A DNA stretch of 64,000 nucleotides from Liolophura sinensis. Its lineage: Eukaryota > Mollusca > Polyplacophora > Chitonida > Chitonidae. Of the stretch, positions 53,531 through 64,000 are shown piece after piece (positions within the stretch are counted from its first letter, which is position 1; every line of letters begins with the position of its first letter). Where the stretch lies: assembly GCF_032854445.1 (NCBI RefSeq), contig NC_088307.1, positions 3,164,001-3,228,000 on the forward strand, in the 5' to 3' direction. A program made the translations under genes and the position numbers. The notes under the pieces were generated by a model that was given only the letters and a program-made list of their open reading frames with translations, had not been told where the DNA came from and searched no databases.

Positions 53531-54000
53531 GGGAACAGTGCTTTGGTTGAACAAGCCAGAGAAGGTCCTATGCTGCTGTTGAGGGAGAGGCGTCAAACAT
53601 ATCCGTCGTATATATACCTGTAAATTACACTTGACGTGATTTCTTATGATATTTTCATTGAACATGCGATTAAGTTATAGAACGTACTGGTTATTCCTAC
53701 CGATCATTGGACGAAATGTAGGCCTATATCATACGGTGATTATACAATATAGAATCCCCAAAACTCATGACATCGTCAAGTTATCTATTGCATTATTTTA
53801 AAACTAACAACTGAAGTTATTTAGCATGGAACTGGCGTAAAATCAAACGTAATTTAGATTATTATATAATTATTGTCCTACTGGTGTATCTGAACTTGAG
53901 TCGTTTTAAAATCAGTTTGCGGCCAGAGTCGGTATATATGGAAGTGTTATATTAAGCTTAGATTTTTTTGTGTTTGCTTAACGTGATGACATAACAAACG
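53531..54000. other. No recognisable feature
   Basis: AT-rich sequence; nothing assigned. Confidence 0.35.
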
Positions 54001-54330
54001 TGGATTGTTCCGGTGACAGGATATTGCCCTTGGTAGTGATATCTTCTGCAGGCTTTGTACTACTAAAGTTACCCAATAATTGTGAATCCTAGCCAGTCAA
54101 CAAGCATGAACCGATGGGAGGACATTACCTAAGGGTTTCTGGACGTCAGGCAGGGCTGCATAGAATGACAATACCAGAGCTCAACAATAAAGAAGAAAAG
54201 GTACAAGTAAGAGAAAATTTGTGCACAATAGTTGTTGTCATGAGACCTGCTGCTCTTATTAAATTACCGCATCGCTGGCCGCGTGCCTGGAACAGTGGAT
54301 TCCAGCCGAATCTTCGTAATATGGGCTAAC
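54001..54330 (+). repeat. Unit block L5, partial copy
   Basis: TTCCGGTGACAGGATATTGC, CTTGGTAGTGATATCTTCTG, AAGTTACCCAATAATTGTGA and CCTGGAACAGTGGATTCCAG match 32700-33010 and 43425-43530. Confidence 0.75.
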
Positions 54331-54719
54331 GTCTTCTTCCCTTGGTGCAAGTCAGATCAGTAAAATTGTCAGATGTTAAGAGCATTCTTGACTGCAATGT
54401 TAGACAAAATCGAGGAAAGAGTCATACTTTGGAGAATTGCGTAAATTTACCATTTAAACATGAACAATTAGAATGAAACCCTAACTGAGATAAATTAACA
54501 AGAGGTCGTATTTCGCCGATGACGTGTGACCATTTGCCAATTTTTTGTCACAGTCTTCATTATATTTATCTCTTAACATAGCCCTTTTGGCCTTGACATG
54601 TGAGGTGGCGTGTACGAACCCAGTCAACGCTGGGCCGGGTCAGACTCGGCTTTTAGTCAGGAGAACTAAGCAATCTCCAGCAAAATAAAATTTGAAATCA
54701 ATATTACACCATAATCAAA
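54331..54719. other. No recognisable feature
   Basis: Nothing assigned. Confidence 0.3.
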
Positions 54720-54865
54720 GAATCTTTTTAAATGTACATGTACGTGTTTTACTGACACCTGAGACTTTGGGCAGTTTTGCTACAGCTTTTCGACAACAAG
54801 GGTTCCTCGTGACTTTATCGTGACTCGTGTACTTTAATGGGTACATGAAAATCTGGTGTAAAACG
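54720..54865 (+). repeat. Unit block L9, forward copy
   Basis: TGAGACTTTGGGCAGTTTTG, TTTTCGACAACAAGGGTTCC, TCGTGACTTTATCGTGACTC and TTAATGGGTACATGAAAA are the forward counterpart of 7840-8040. Confidence 0.65.
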
Positions 54866-55415
54866 AAACGTATGGTTTTAAGGAACATGAATAAAGACAT
54901 GTCAAAAAACCAAAAAAAAAAGAGCGAAAAAAGTGTCGTTTTTGAGGCATACTTTATATTTCTTAATAACCTCTCAAGAGGTCAATGGTCGGAAATATTC
55001 AGAAATGACATCTTTGATGAACAAACTGGGAACACCGGATCGACTTAACGACCTTAATTCCAGTCCTGCTCCAAACTTTGCTGTGTTGACAGCTATCATC
55101 GTTGACGTCAGCACAGCAGGCTACTTCATCTCTGGACTGACCGCTGCGGCCTTACAAAAAATGTAATTTAACGCCATTTTTACGCCTCAGGGTAAAAGCT
55201 GGTGTTTTTCTTCCTTTTTTTTGTTTGTTGCAGTTTTATAAGTTAGGCCACATCATATATTTTTACATATACTATTAAGAAATGAAGTGCGCCTTTGAAT
55301 GACGTCGATGGATTATTTGCACTGACATCTTTTTATGCTTCTTTGCATTGAAATCAAGTCAGACCGTGTGTTATTCGGGAAGGCCAACTGATTATTTCTC
55401 TTAGAGACGATGACA
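54866..55415. other. No recognisable feature
   Basis: Two overlapping plus frames of 73-77 codons (54827-55166). I recognise no domain. Confidence 0.35.
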
Positions 55416-55419
55416 GTTA

Positions 55420-56085
55420 AGCAGCCGTTTAAACCGATAAACTTTACTGTTTAAACAATCATTGATAGTCTTCATTCCACAAAGTGTACCAGAAATCGTC
55501 TTCAGTCTTTAAGCAATCAAAGATAGTCTCCAGTCTGCAAACTGTATCAGAGATAAACTTTACTCTTTAAACAATCATAGATAGTCTTCAGTCTACAAAG
55601 TGTACCAGAAACAGTCTTCAGTCTTTAAGCAATCAAAGATAGTCTCCACTCTACAAACTGTATCAGAGATAAACTTTACTCTTTAAACAATCATAGATAG
55701 TCTTCATTCCACAAAGTGTACCAGAAACAGTCTTCAGTCTTTAAGCAATCAAAGATAGTCTCCAGTCTACAAACTATATCAGAGATAAACTTTACTCTTT
55801 AAACAATCATAGATAGTCTTCAGTCCACAAAGTGTACCAGAAACAGCCTTCAGTCTTTAAGCAATCAAAGATAGTCTCCACTCTACAAACTGTATCAGAG
55901 ATAAACTTTACTCTTTAAACAATCATAGACAGTCTTCAGTCCACAAAGTGTACCAGAAACAGTCTTTTGTCTTTAAAAGACCATAGATAGTCTTCAGTCC
56001 ACAAGCTGTATCAGAGATAAACTTTAGTCTTTAAACAATGAGATATAATCTTCAGTCTACAAACTATATCACAGATAGTCTTCAC
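55420..56085 (+). repeat. 116-bp tandem repeat made of two related 58-bp halves
   Basis: TACTCTTTAAACAATCATAG recurs at 55561, 55677, 55793 and 55909, exactly 116 bp apart. Each unit has one half with AAACAATCATAGATAGTCTT and AAAGTGTACCAGAAACAGTC, and one half with AAGCAATCAAAGATAGTCTC and AAACTGTATCAGAGATAAAC. The ends (55420-55550 and 55980-56085) are irregular. Confidence 0.95.
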
Positions 56086-56199
56086 TATAATAATATGGAT
56101 GTTAAACACGTTCCATTTGTAGAATGAATGATTATGGCTTAAAGCCACACCGGCAATATCTCAGCCATATCGTGGCGATCCACGTGAAGAGCTTGTGTT

Positions 56200-56300
56200 G
56201 TTACGTGTCACTGACTAAAAGCAATTTTGGTAACGGGTATGAATGATTTTACAGACAACCGAATATAGGCGACTCGCTAAAAGAAACAGACAGTGAGGTT
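56200..56300 (+). repeat. Dispersed repeat (GATTTTACAG...ATATAGGCGAC) copy
   Basis: GCAATTTTGGTAACGGGTAT, GATTTTACAGACAACC and AATATAGGCGACTCGCTAAA align with 60885-60965 and partly 2720-2790. Confidence 0.6.
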
Positions 56301-57038
56301 ACTTTACGTGTAAGCCGGTTAAATCCAAACTCCTATGGCCATCAGTGACTGGCAGCAACTCCGTACCGCCAGTTAAATTGGGTTGAGTCACGTCTTAAGC
56401 TCCCGTGTACGCTGAACTCAACACCTTAACAGACGAATGATTTGGCTAATTTGAGGTGTTCTGCATGGTGTGTAACGATTGGGGCCACATACTCTGTTTG
56501 ACGATTCTGTGACGTAACACCTTAATCATGGCTGTATGTATTAGACACAAAATTAAAAATTTGTATCTGGTATCAAAGTTCGAGAATAATACCACAAGTT
56601 GAAACTAAGTCTGACTTATGTCTAAGACACCTTTGTGCTCCTCGGGGTCAGGTCAGGTTGATGCTGATTGGAGCCATGCACACCTGTCACTTTTAATCCT
56701 CTACTGTTCTATTCTACCATTGCACTACCTTTAACACAGACCTCTCCAGGGAGATGGCAGATGGAATGGTTTAACGGATAAACGACGTCGAGACCATGAT
56801 CTACATGGGCGAGTTTGGGCTGTATGTTACAAAGCTTGGCAAGTACAAGTGTTTATCAAATCAAGCAACTTAAGACTTAAGTCATAAATTGCGAGTCCTT
56901 AAAACGCCAAACTCACACCTGATCTGAAATTGTGCTTATTACATGGTTGTAGAATCAGTGTACAAATTTTAAACTTTCTATAGGGCATTTTATTTGTACC
57001 TGTGTTTGAAATTTTTGACCGAAGTGTTAAAATACGGG
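56301..57038. other. No recognisable feature
   Basis: Nothing assigned. Confidence 0.4.
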
Positions 57039-57039
57039 C

Positions 57040-57179
57040 CCTGGGGGGTGTTTCTCAAAGGGGTCGTAACGTTACGGCGCCCCAATCACCATGACGTCGC
57101 ATACGTACTGACGGCACACGTCGCCTTAGCATTTGCGACCGGCGTAACATTACGTCCCCTTCGAGAAACAGCCCCCTGG
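57040..57179. mobile_element. Foldback/MITE-like element with about 38-bp terminal inverted repeats
   Basis: The left end CCTGGGGGGTGTTTCTCAAA continues GGGGTCGTAACGTTACG. The right end, reverse-complemented, reads CCAGGGGGCTGTTTCTCGAA then GGGGACGTAATGTTACG. The two agree at roughly 33 of 38 positions, with about 60 bp between. No coding capacity and no clear target-site duplication. An 88-codon frame across it (56994-57260) is incidental. Confidence 0.75.
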
Positions 57180-57671
57180 TCTGCTTCGTTATTTCCCACT
57201 AGTAGGCCTATCTATAGTAGCTCGCCCTCACGACTTATGAAACTTAAAACCGTTGAATGAACTATAGACTATTTCACAGCCATCTAGGTACACCTAAGCC
57301 TGGTTTCTTTATCACCGACAATCTACTGTTAGCGAGTGTCAATCTTCTAAGCACTTACGTGCTAATAAGCTAAACAAATGATCCCGTTGAGCAGTAAAGG
57401 CATATTTTTATCCCTATCGATTTACCGTTATCTTGTCGATGTTGTCGGCCCACCTGGTTCCTCAGACGGCGTTGTTACACGCCTGGTTTGTCCCAGTCTG
57501 TTATTACACACTCTGGCAAACCGAGCTGAGATATTGCCTTTTGATGGTCTAACGACTAAGGTAACGAGGTAGTTTCCGCTGGGAATGGTGGGGTGGTAAT
57601 AGCGATGACACTCTCACATAATGGTGTTCTGTTACACCACGTGTAGTGTTTCCGGCCCTTAATATTCTGAC
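57180..57671. other. No recognisable feature
   Basis: Nothing assigned. Confidence 0.4.
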
Positions 57672-57945
57672 GGGGCCTCCGTGGCTCTGTTGGTTAGCGC
57701 GCTAGAGCAGCGTAATGACACAGGAGTCTCTCACCAATGCGGCCACTGTGAGTTCAAGTCCAGCTCATGCTGACTTCCTCTCCGGCCGCACGTGGAAAGG
57801 TCTTTCAGCAGCCTGCGGATGGTCGTGGGTTTCCCCCGGGATGTGCCCTGTTTCCACCCACCATAATGCTGGCCGCCGTTGTATAAGTGAAATATTCTTG
57901 AGCATGTCGTAAAACACCAATCAAATAAATAAATAAACAAATAAC
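57672..57945 (+). repeat. SINE family 1, full-length, plus
   Basis: GGGGCCTCCGTGGCTCTGTT and GGTTAGCGCGCTAGAGCAGC (A box region), GAGTTCAAGTCCAGCTCATG (B box), GGATGGTCGTGGGTTTCCCC, CCGCCGTTGTATAAGTGAAA and a tail of AAATAAATAAATAAACAAAT. With 42713-42975 it defines the full plus-strand consensus. Confidence 0.95.
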
Positions 57946-58630
57946 ATTTTGACTGACCAGATTGCACCGCACCCTGTCCTGACACATCCAACATGTTAAA
58001 AAAATATAACAAAGTTAAACCATTTAACATTTTGATTGGCCTTTATGAACATTTGTGTTTTTTTTGGACTGCGTATAGAGCTGGCGTACAACTAGAGAGA
58101 TGCAGAGGCAAGTAGACTGGCAGATAGACGGACTGGCGGAAAAGCAAAGAAACTATCGAAAATGACAAGAATAAACGTCATGGATCAGAAAAAGGACGTG
58201 AACATAACGTATTGAAAGAAAACTTGAAGGGTCACATTTACTCAAAGAGTAAAAATGCCGTGCCAGATCATACGGTAGGATTTAGCCGATCCATGGGTGT
58301 GAGAAGATAAGCCGTCTTTATGAATATCAGAACAAGAACATTGAATTCCAGTATTTTTTCTGCAGAATTTCGTCAAGCATCACCGCAGAACATTTCGACA
58401 TCGGTCATGATTTATTCAGATACCGCAAGAAATTTGAACGTAATGTAAAACACGATTTGTTTTGAGTGCAGTGACTTGAAGTCAGCCAAAGGAAGGGCAA
58501 TCCTTGAAGTACCTAGAAGGCCTGTTTAGGCAGATAGACTTCACAAGACATTTCGTTTGCTAGTAAGTAAAATAAACTCATCAGTACTGAATATATGTAA
58601 TGACGTCATCTTCTCTACTTGGGGTCGTGG
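57946..58630. other. No recognisable feature
   Basis: Nothing assigned. Confidence 0.4.
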
Positions 58631-58636
58631 GGGTGG

Positions 58637-58845
58637 ATTTATTTATTTATTTATTTATTTATTTGATTGGTGTGTTACTCACACTCAAGAATATTTCACT
58701 TATGCGACGTCGGGCAGCGTTATAGTTGGAGGAAACCGGGCAGGCTGGCAGACCTTCCCACTTACGGCCGAAGAGGAAGCCAGCATGAGCTGGACTTGAA
58801 TTCACAGCGACCACATTGGTGAGAGGCCCCTGAGTCATTGTGATT
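58637..58845 (-). repeat. SINE family 1, minus, head truncated
   Basis: (TTTA)n tail at 58637-58664, GATTGGTGTGTTACTCACAC, CACTTATGCGACGTCGG, GGAAGCCAGCATGAGCTGGA and GAGGCCCCTGAGTCATTGTG. About 50 bp of core and the outer part of the head are missing. Confidence 0.88.
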
Positions 58846-60880
58846 AATTTGTGATTCATTAAGATTATGGTTAATATTGGAGAGGGAATAAAACGCATGG
58901 TAAAAATTCGTGCAAATGAATTGTTGGCGGTAACCGACTCACTGCGAAGCCAGAAGTTTAACTTTCATGACTTTCAACGTTTCTTGGCCTTGATACATAT
59001 ACACACCGGCTTATGACTCCGATCCAGACATTTTACCTATTGTCTTATCTCTAGTAAGGTCAGACTCTTGGTTAGCCGGTTGATTAACCCCCGGGAACTT
59101 TGTTATCATCCTGCCCCTACAGTTTCAGAATGAGCATGACAGAAGATTTCTTGACGCTTTCTGTCTCAGGCAGCCATCGGGATTCCCAGATAGATGGATG
59201 GCTTAGATCGTCTATCACCAAGGGTAGAACTATGTCCGTCTAACAGATAAGACTAAGACAATCCACAGCTGACCGTAAGGCTATCGAATAAGGATCAGAG
59301 ATTGAAAATGGCAGCTGAAAGTTTAGACAATGACCTGGTATGTTTTAAATGGTATTCAGATGGCTTCAGAAACAGGCTTAAGAAATGGGGTCGTGTACCT
59401 TCCGGTAACACCCTTTAGTAATGTTGATGAGTTAGCTTAAAGGCTTTCAAACAAACATTAATAATCACATACACTTGAAATTCGAGTTGAACACTAAACA
59501 CATTTTTTTGTCCATAATTGTTTATATGAGCCTCAGCCCAACAGTTTAGGTACAGTTTCAGTAAACTGTCAGAACTACAACGACGTCTAAATATATCATG
59601 AGAAACAGTGTTAATGGTTCTACTAATTTCTTTTCTTGTGGCGCTGAAGTATTTTTAGACTTTAAAAATGAAACTTAGTTCATATGGCGGGAACGTAGCC
59701 TGGATATCTTTGCGCACTTTGAGGACAGCTGGCCAGGAGAATTTCAGAGTTTTATGTAACTGATTGCTGGCTTAACATCAGCAGCTTTCGCCTTCGATAA
59801 TTGACAAAGTTGTCTCCCTTGCCAGCATAAACGATAAAAGAGTACTGATAAAAAAATTGTCTAGATTTTGTTTCACAATGAACTGAACATTTGTTATTAC
59901 ATAAAAATACTGTCACATACATGTATTTCGTCTGAAAATTTGGAATGGGTGTAAATTCTTAAAGAAAGCGTTTTTGTTCGAAATTTGTCCCATTATCAAG
60001 TTTTGCCAAATTCACCATGTTTTACTTGAATTTCTGTCTTAAAAGTAAATAATTGTCCTAGCTATTGATTAAATGTGTCGAATTTGCGCAATAAATGGTA
60101 AAGCATTGAATTTAGCATTGAAATTACAATAAACCGAAAATAAAGTATAAGAGAATATAAAATGTTTCATTTCGGAAACATTCTATGTTTCAATAGAAGC
60201 TGTAATCTATATACAACTCCCTGCCAGTCATTCTCGTTACCAAAATTGACTTTAGCCAGTGTCACGCTGGATGTCCACATTATTACAAAGAAACTGCAGT
60301 TAGAACACTTTTTGTAATTTCTAATAATGTTAAAGTCCATATGATCTGTTTCGACGACAAGAACCAATTGCTTCCTGTGACGTCATAATTATTCAAAAAC
60401 GTATGGCATGCTGGATGTTGGGCAAATATCAACATGTTTTGAAGGAGGTAACACCAGTTACCTGAACTGCTGTTGACATCACCGTAAACATTGTTTCTGA
60501 CACTGCTTTGTATGAAATTGTTTACACCTTTTAGCATAATATAACCTTAATAAATAAATTTTATCTCTTGTAGTATATTATCTCACGGATGTATGGCTTT
60601 AGAGATGGATATTAGGAGTTTAAAGCGATCTAGTTATTCACACAGACAGTAGTGGGGTTTGTTCTAACCACCTGTTCGTGCAATCATTGTAAAACAAATC
60701 ACTCTGCACGCCCAGTCTATCACTCTGCACGCCCAGTCTCCGACATGTAACTTGTTTTTGAATAATTATGACGTGACCTGAGGCTATGCGTTCTTGCTGT
60801 TGAAAGTAAGATTATGGAGTTTAGAAAAAGTATTCTAACTGCAATTTCTTTGAAATAACATGAATGTCCAACTCACCAGT
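58846..60880. other. About 2 kb without recognisable features
   Basis: AT-rich sequence; frames on both strands are 85 codons or fewer. A perfect 21-bp duplication (ATCACTCTGCACGCCCAGTC...) lies just inside unassigned sequence at 60698-60739. Confidence 0.4.
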
Positions 60881-61145
60881 GTGTTAAAGGCAATTTTGGT
60901 GGCGAGCATGACTGATTTTACAGAGAGCTAAATTAGGGCGACTCTCTCAAAAAAATAGACTATAGGTTGCTACGAAGTGGAAAAGATAATCGCCCTGTAA
61001 GTGGTCGACAGTTTTCAATGATATCGGAAAGACGACAGGAATGTTCTCACATCGTAAATTTAATCATGTGTCCAAATACTGTAAAATTTTAGTTGATAGA
61101 TTGTCGATAATAAAAACAAAAGATGTGTAAGCGTTTTAATTTGAA
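60881..61145 (+). repeat. Dispersed repeat copy (related to 56200 and to block R6)
   Basis: GCAATTTTGGTGGCGAGCAT, GATTTTACAGAGAGC and TAGGGCGACTCTCTC match 56210-56290. CAGTTTTCAATGATATCGGA and TTGTCGATAATAAAA resemble R6. Confidence 0.55.
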
Positions 61146-63679
61146 TGAGTAGTTCTAATATAGGTATTAGGTAAAGCCAGAGCATCGACGATAGTGTAAT
61201 AGTTTACAAGCGAAATCAGGCTCCAGCCTAGCCTTTTGTATTCCTACATAAACCAAGATTCTGCCTGTGGACTAAGTTTACATGGGGCCCGTTTCTTCGT
61301 ATTCTTTTCATGTGATTGCTAATGCAAAGACAACTCAGGCTTTTGTGTAATTCTAAACAGTGAAGCCCCTTAACACCACGGTATCTTTTCTTATCCAATG
61401 CTGATTAAGCCGTATTGCTGGGACGAAGGGAGAACAAGTTTCCAGTTTCTCTAAACTGCCATCTTTAGGCGCCCTTACATTGGTTTAATGAAAGCCTTGG
61501 ATAGGATGTTACCCATTTGACAAATAAGAAGAGCGTTTATACAGTACACAAAAACAGTTAACCAACCATCTGATGAGTCAGATTACTCCTTCGCTGAGAA
61601 AGGCAATCCCGTTTAAACCTTCGTCCCTGGAGCCAGTTAAACTCTTTCGAGTGAAGGCACGTTTCGGCTTGGTACTCTCAGGGTGTTCACTAATCACCCA
61701 AATCTTTTTGCTGCTACACGCAGATGGAGACACGGAGTTAGGGTAGATACATATATGGTTGCTTTGTCAATGACCGCGCTTTACACACGTCTAAGTTTTC
61801 TTCTTTTCTTCGGAGGCGGTAGATCAGGGTCAGTCTCTGGATCGGGTAATACCTAAGACGTTAAAAGAGGATCTTGTAGCTTCTTCACTTTGCCTTCTTG
61901 CTTCGATAAATCGTCTCAGTGAAGCAGCACACCGAGGAATATATGGGATGTATATATGCAAGACACTAGGTGACATTTAGCTCTTTATTGCAGATTACAA
62001 TGTGTGGCAGACATATTATTTTTAAATGTCTTGGCTCAGTAAACCGCAAGCAAACTTTGTTGTTGTGACCCAGAGAAAACACACTACGAAAGCATCTGCT
62101 CTGACATACATCTCAAAAAGATGTTTATGTCACATTGATGCTTCAGGGAAACTGCTAAGTTCAACATTTTGCACATCGCCGTTTATTGCAGTGCGTATAG
62201 CAAAAACATGTGTCAAGAACAAAGTCTAATAAATTTCTGATTTAATGTAGCTTCTTTTCAAAAAAGTTTTAGTATATATTGCGTTACTCAATACGTATAT
62301 AATATCTAAAAAGAATGGTTTTATGCAACTTTTACTCAGGGAACGATTCCATGGCTGAGTCGTATTTACTCATTTTATTTTCGTTAGAGTTTATAATTTA
62401 TCATGTGTGTGAAACGTACTTATACCCTGTGGGAGGCAGAGCAATGCAATTTCCGTTCGTTTTCCGGGTGTTCGTCCGGCCTTAGATGCTGAGTGATACG
62501 CCGGGAACAGTATGGTTATTCAAGGACGCACAGTCGATCTCTCAAAGTCTCAAGACCTTCTGATCAGTGAACCGATATCCGTTCAGTAAATGCGAAAAGC
62601 GCTCGCCTTTTCTGTTGCACAGATTAAATCTCCCAATAGTATGTCTCAGTAGGAAACATAGTCGGCTACAGAGTGTTAAAACCGCCGAAGACTAAATACT
62701 GACCTGACCAAGCCTTAATGAGGCTTCAAATGCCATACTAATCTACAGGCTACTCATGAAGAACTATCCTTAGAGGGAAAACTTGTCTGAAACTTATTTA
62801 GGAGACGGGTCAAAAGGTCAAGTGGTCAGAGATGCCAGTCAGTTATAAAGACGGCCATGAACATTGCGCTTATGGATTGTTTGTTGGGCCTTTGTCACGA
62901 TACGTATGACCATTTCGGCAGCATAAATCTTGCTGAAGACCATTTGTCTTCCATCAACGTCATGTGCCAATCTGAACATCACACTTGGAAAGTGCATAAA
63001 TAACTCTGTGGTTTGCATCGAGCGCTCCATCCATTGGGTGGTGACAAACAACGTTAATATAAATACATAAAACAAAAACAAAACTCTCAAAAACTTTTTA
63101 ATATATACAAAAAAAAAGCAACAAGAAAGGTGTGGGAGCGTGGTAGCCCTAGCATCTAAGAAGGAGGAGTGTAAATCCCCCATATTCGAGAGTTTTTTTA
63201 TCTATAATAACAGGGTTCTTTGTGGCGATTATTTATTTAACAAAATTTAGTCGATCGGTCAGTCGAGTCCCTTGTTGGTTTTGAAAGAATTTCCTGACTT
63301 TTCGGCCACCTTTCCCACTGTCTTTAACGCATGTGGTCTACATACCTTGACTATGTTTAACCTGATGTTTGGGAAACACGTTTTATATCATAAGATGATT
63401 ACATTTCATCGGTTTCTTGTGAAAATTTGACAAACGTCTCGTTGACTATTTCAAAGCACATTTAATTTTTCGAAAAGTTTGTGATGTAAACAATGTACAT
63501 CAACGTGAACCCGCCCGGAGGACAGTATCCTACCCTCTAACCCAATCGCTTGGCTGAAAAAATTGTGCAGTTTGCCTAATTCAGGTCGCTGGCAGCACTC
63601 GGTGTTACACAATCAACACTGACACTCACGTCATTATATGTGTAACGCATAAAGGCATGATAAACCTAATTGTTACGTG
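61146..63679. other. About 2.5 kb without recognisable features
   Basis: A 114-codon minus frame (62839-63183) has a hydrophobic stretch (FFFVYIKKFLRVLFLFYVFI) from AT-rich DNA but no family resemblance and no supporting splice or promoter signals. Confidence 0.4.
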
Positions 63680-63879
63680 NNNNNNNNNNNNNNNNNNNNN
63701 NNNNNNNNNNNNNNNNNNNNNNNNNNNNNNNNNNNNNNNNNNNNNNNNNNNNNNNNNNNNNNNNNNNNNNNNNNNNNNNNNNNNNNNNNNNNNNNNNNNN
63801 NNNNNNNNNNNNNNNNNNNNNNNNNNNNNNNNNNNNNNNNNNNNNNNNNNNNNNNNNNNNNNNNNNNNNNNNNNNNNNN
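63680..63879. other. Assembly gap (exactly 200 N)
   Basis: A run of exactly 200 undetermined bases. The 10 bases before it (63670-63679, TTGTTACGTG) are repeated immediately after it (63880-63889). Any open frame across it is meaningless. Confidence 1.
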
Positions 63880-64000
63880 TTGTTACGTGATGTTCACTGC
63901 TTCAGGGTGAGACTGATTTAATTTCCAAAGACGAAAATGTCACGCTAGAAAGTTCATGGCATTCTGTCATTTCCCCATGGGTAGTCGTGCTGATTTGAAT
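63880..64000. other. Unassigned sequence right of the gap
   Basis: Too short to assign; nothing recognised. Confidence 0.4.

Noticed and set aside
62839-63183. 114-codon minus frame with a hydrophobic segment as a membrane protein
   Set aside because: The hydrophobic run arises from A/T-rich sequence, and there is no family match, splice or promoter support.
63657-63921. Frames of 77-83 codons at the right end
   Set aside because: Made of the 200 undetermined bases.

Overview
The window is eukaryotic, animal nuclear DNA, very probably from a mollusc (a lophotrochozoan at least). It is AT-rich and repeat-dense, with no operons, ribosome binding sites or compact genes. At least fifteen copies or fragments belong to a tRNA-headed SINE whose 3' part carries a 'TATAAGTGAAATATTCTTGA' block and ends in (AAAT)n. 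From memory this repeat is widespread in bivalves and gastropods. A second SINE-like family ('GGGGTTTAACGTCGTACTT...CATATGACG') that I also associate with molluscs is present. No intact host gene could be recognised.

Layout. (i) About 0.7-54.9 kb is built mainly from diverged paralogous copies of one multi-kilobase unit, recognised by ordered landmark blocks that I call E (exon-like), S, M, L1, L2, L3, L4, L5 and L8. Forward copies lie at about 16-20.4 + 22.6-23.6, 24.5-28.8, 28-34.3, 35.5-46.1 and 48.5-54.9 kb. An inverted copy occupies about 11-3.7 kb and another inverted piece 1.6-0.7 kb. (ii) Inserted into these copies are SINEs, a nearly complete Tc1-type DNA transposon (20.9-22.6 kb), a decayed second Tc1-like transposase (30.1-30.8 kb), a decayed copy of a multi-copy invertebrate gene family (13.9-15.7 kb) and a GC-rich foreign-looking segment (18.56-19.39 kb). 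(iii) Tandem arrays are prominent: a 40-bp unit (4.5-6.1 kb), 5-bp (19.1-19.3 kb), 45-bp (39.2-40.1 and again 50.4-50.8 kb), 16/14-bp (44.5-44.75 kb), 27-bp (46.15-48.0 kb), 40-bp x4 (51.0-51.16 kb) and 116-bp dimers (55.4-56.1 kb). (iv) From 56 kb to the end the sequence is mostly unremarkable, with two SINEs, a short foldback element and a 200-N assembly gap.

The only intact long protein-coding gene is the Tc1 transposase, and its second catalytic aspartate reads as glutamate. Long open frames in the tandem arrays follow from repeat periods divisible by three and are not good evidence for genes. The most intriguing unexplained signals are a 114-bp exon-like block with splice sites at both ends (24514-24627) and a roughly 150-bp block kept in one open frame in five of six dispersed copies. 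Both may be remnants of an unrecognised, repeatedly duplicated gene.
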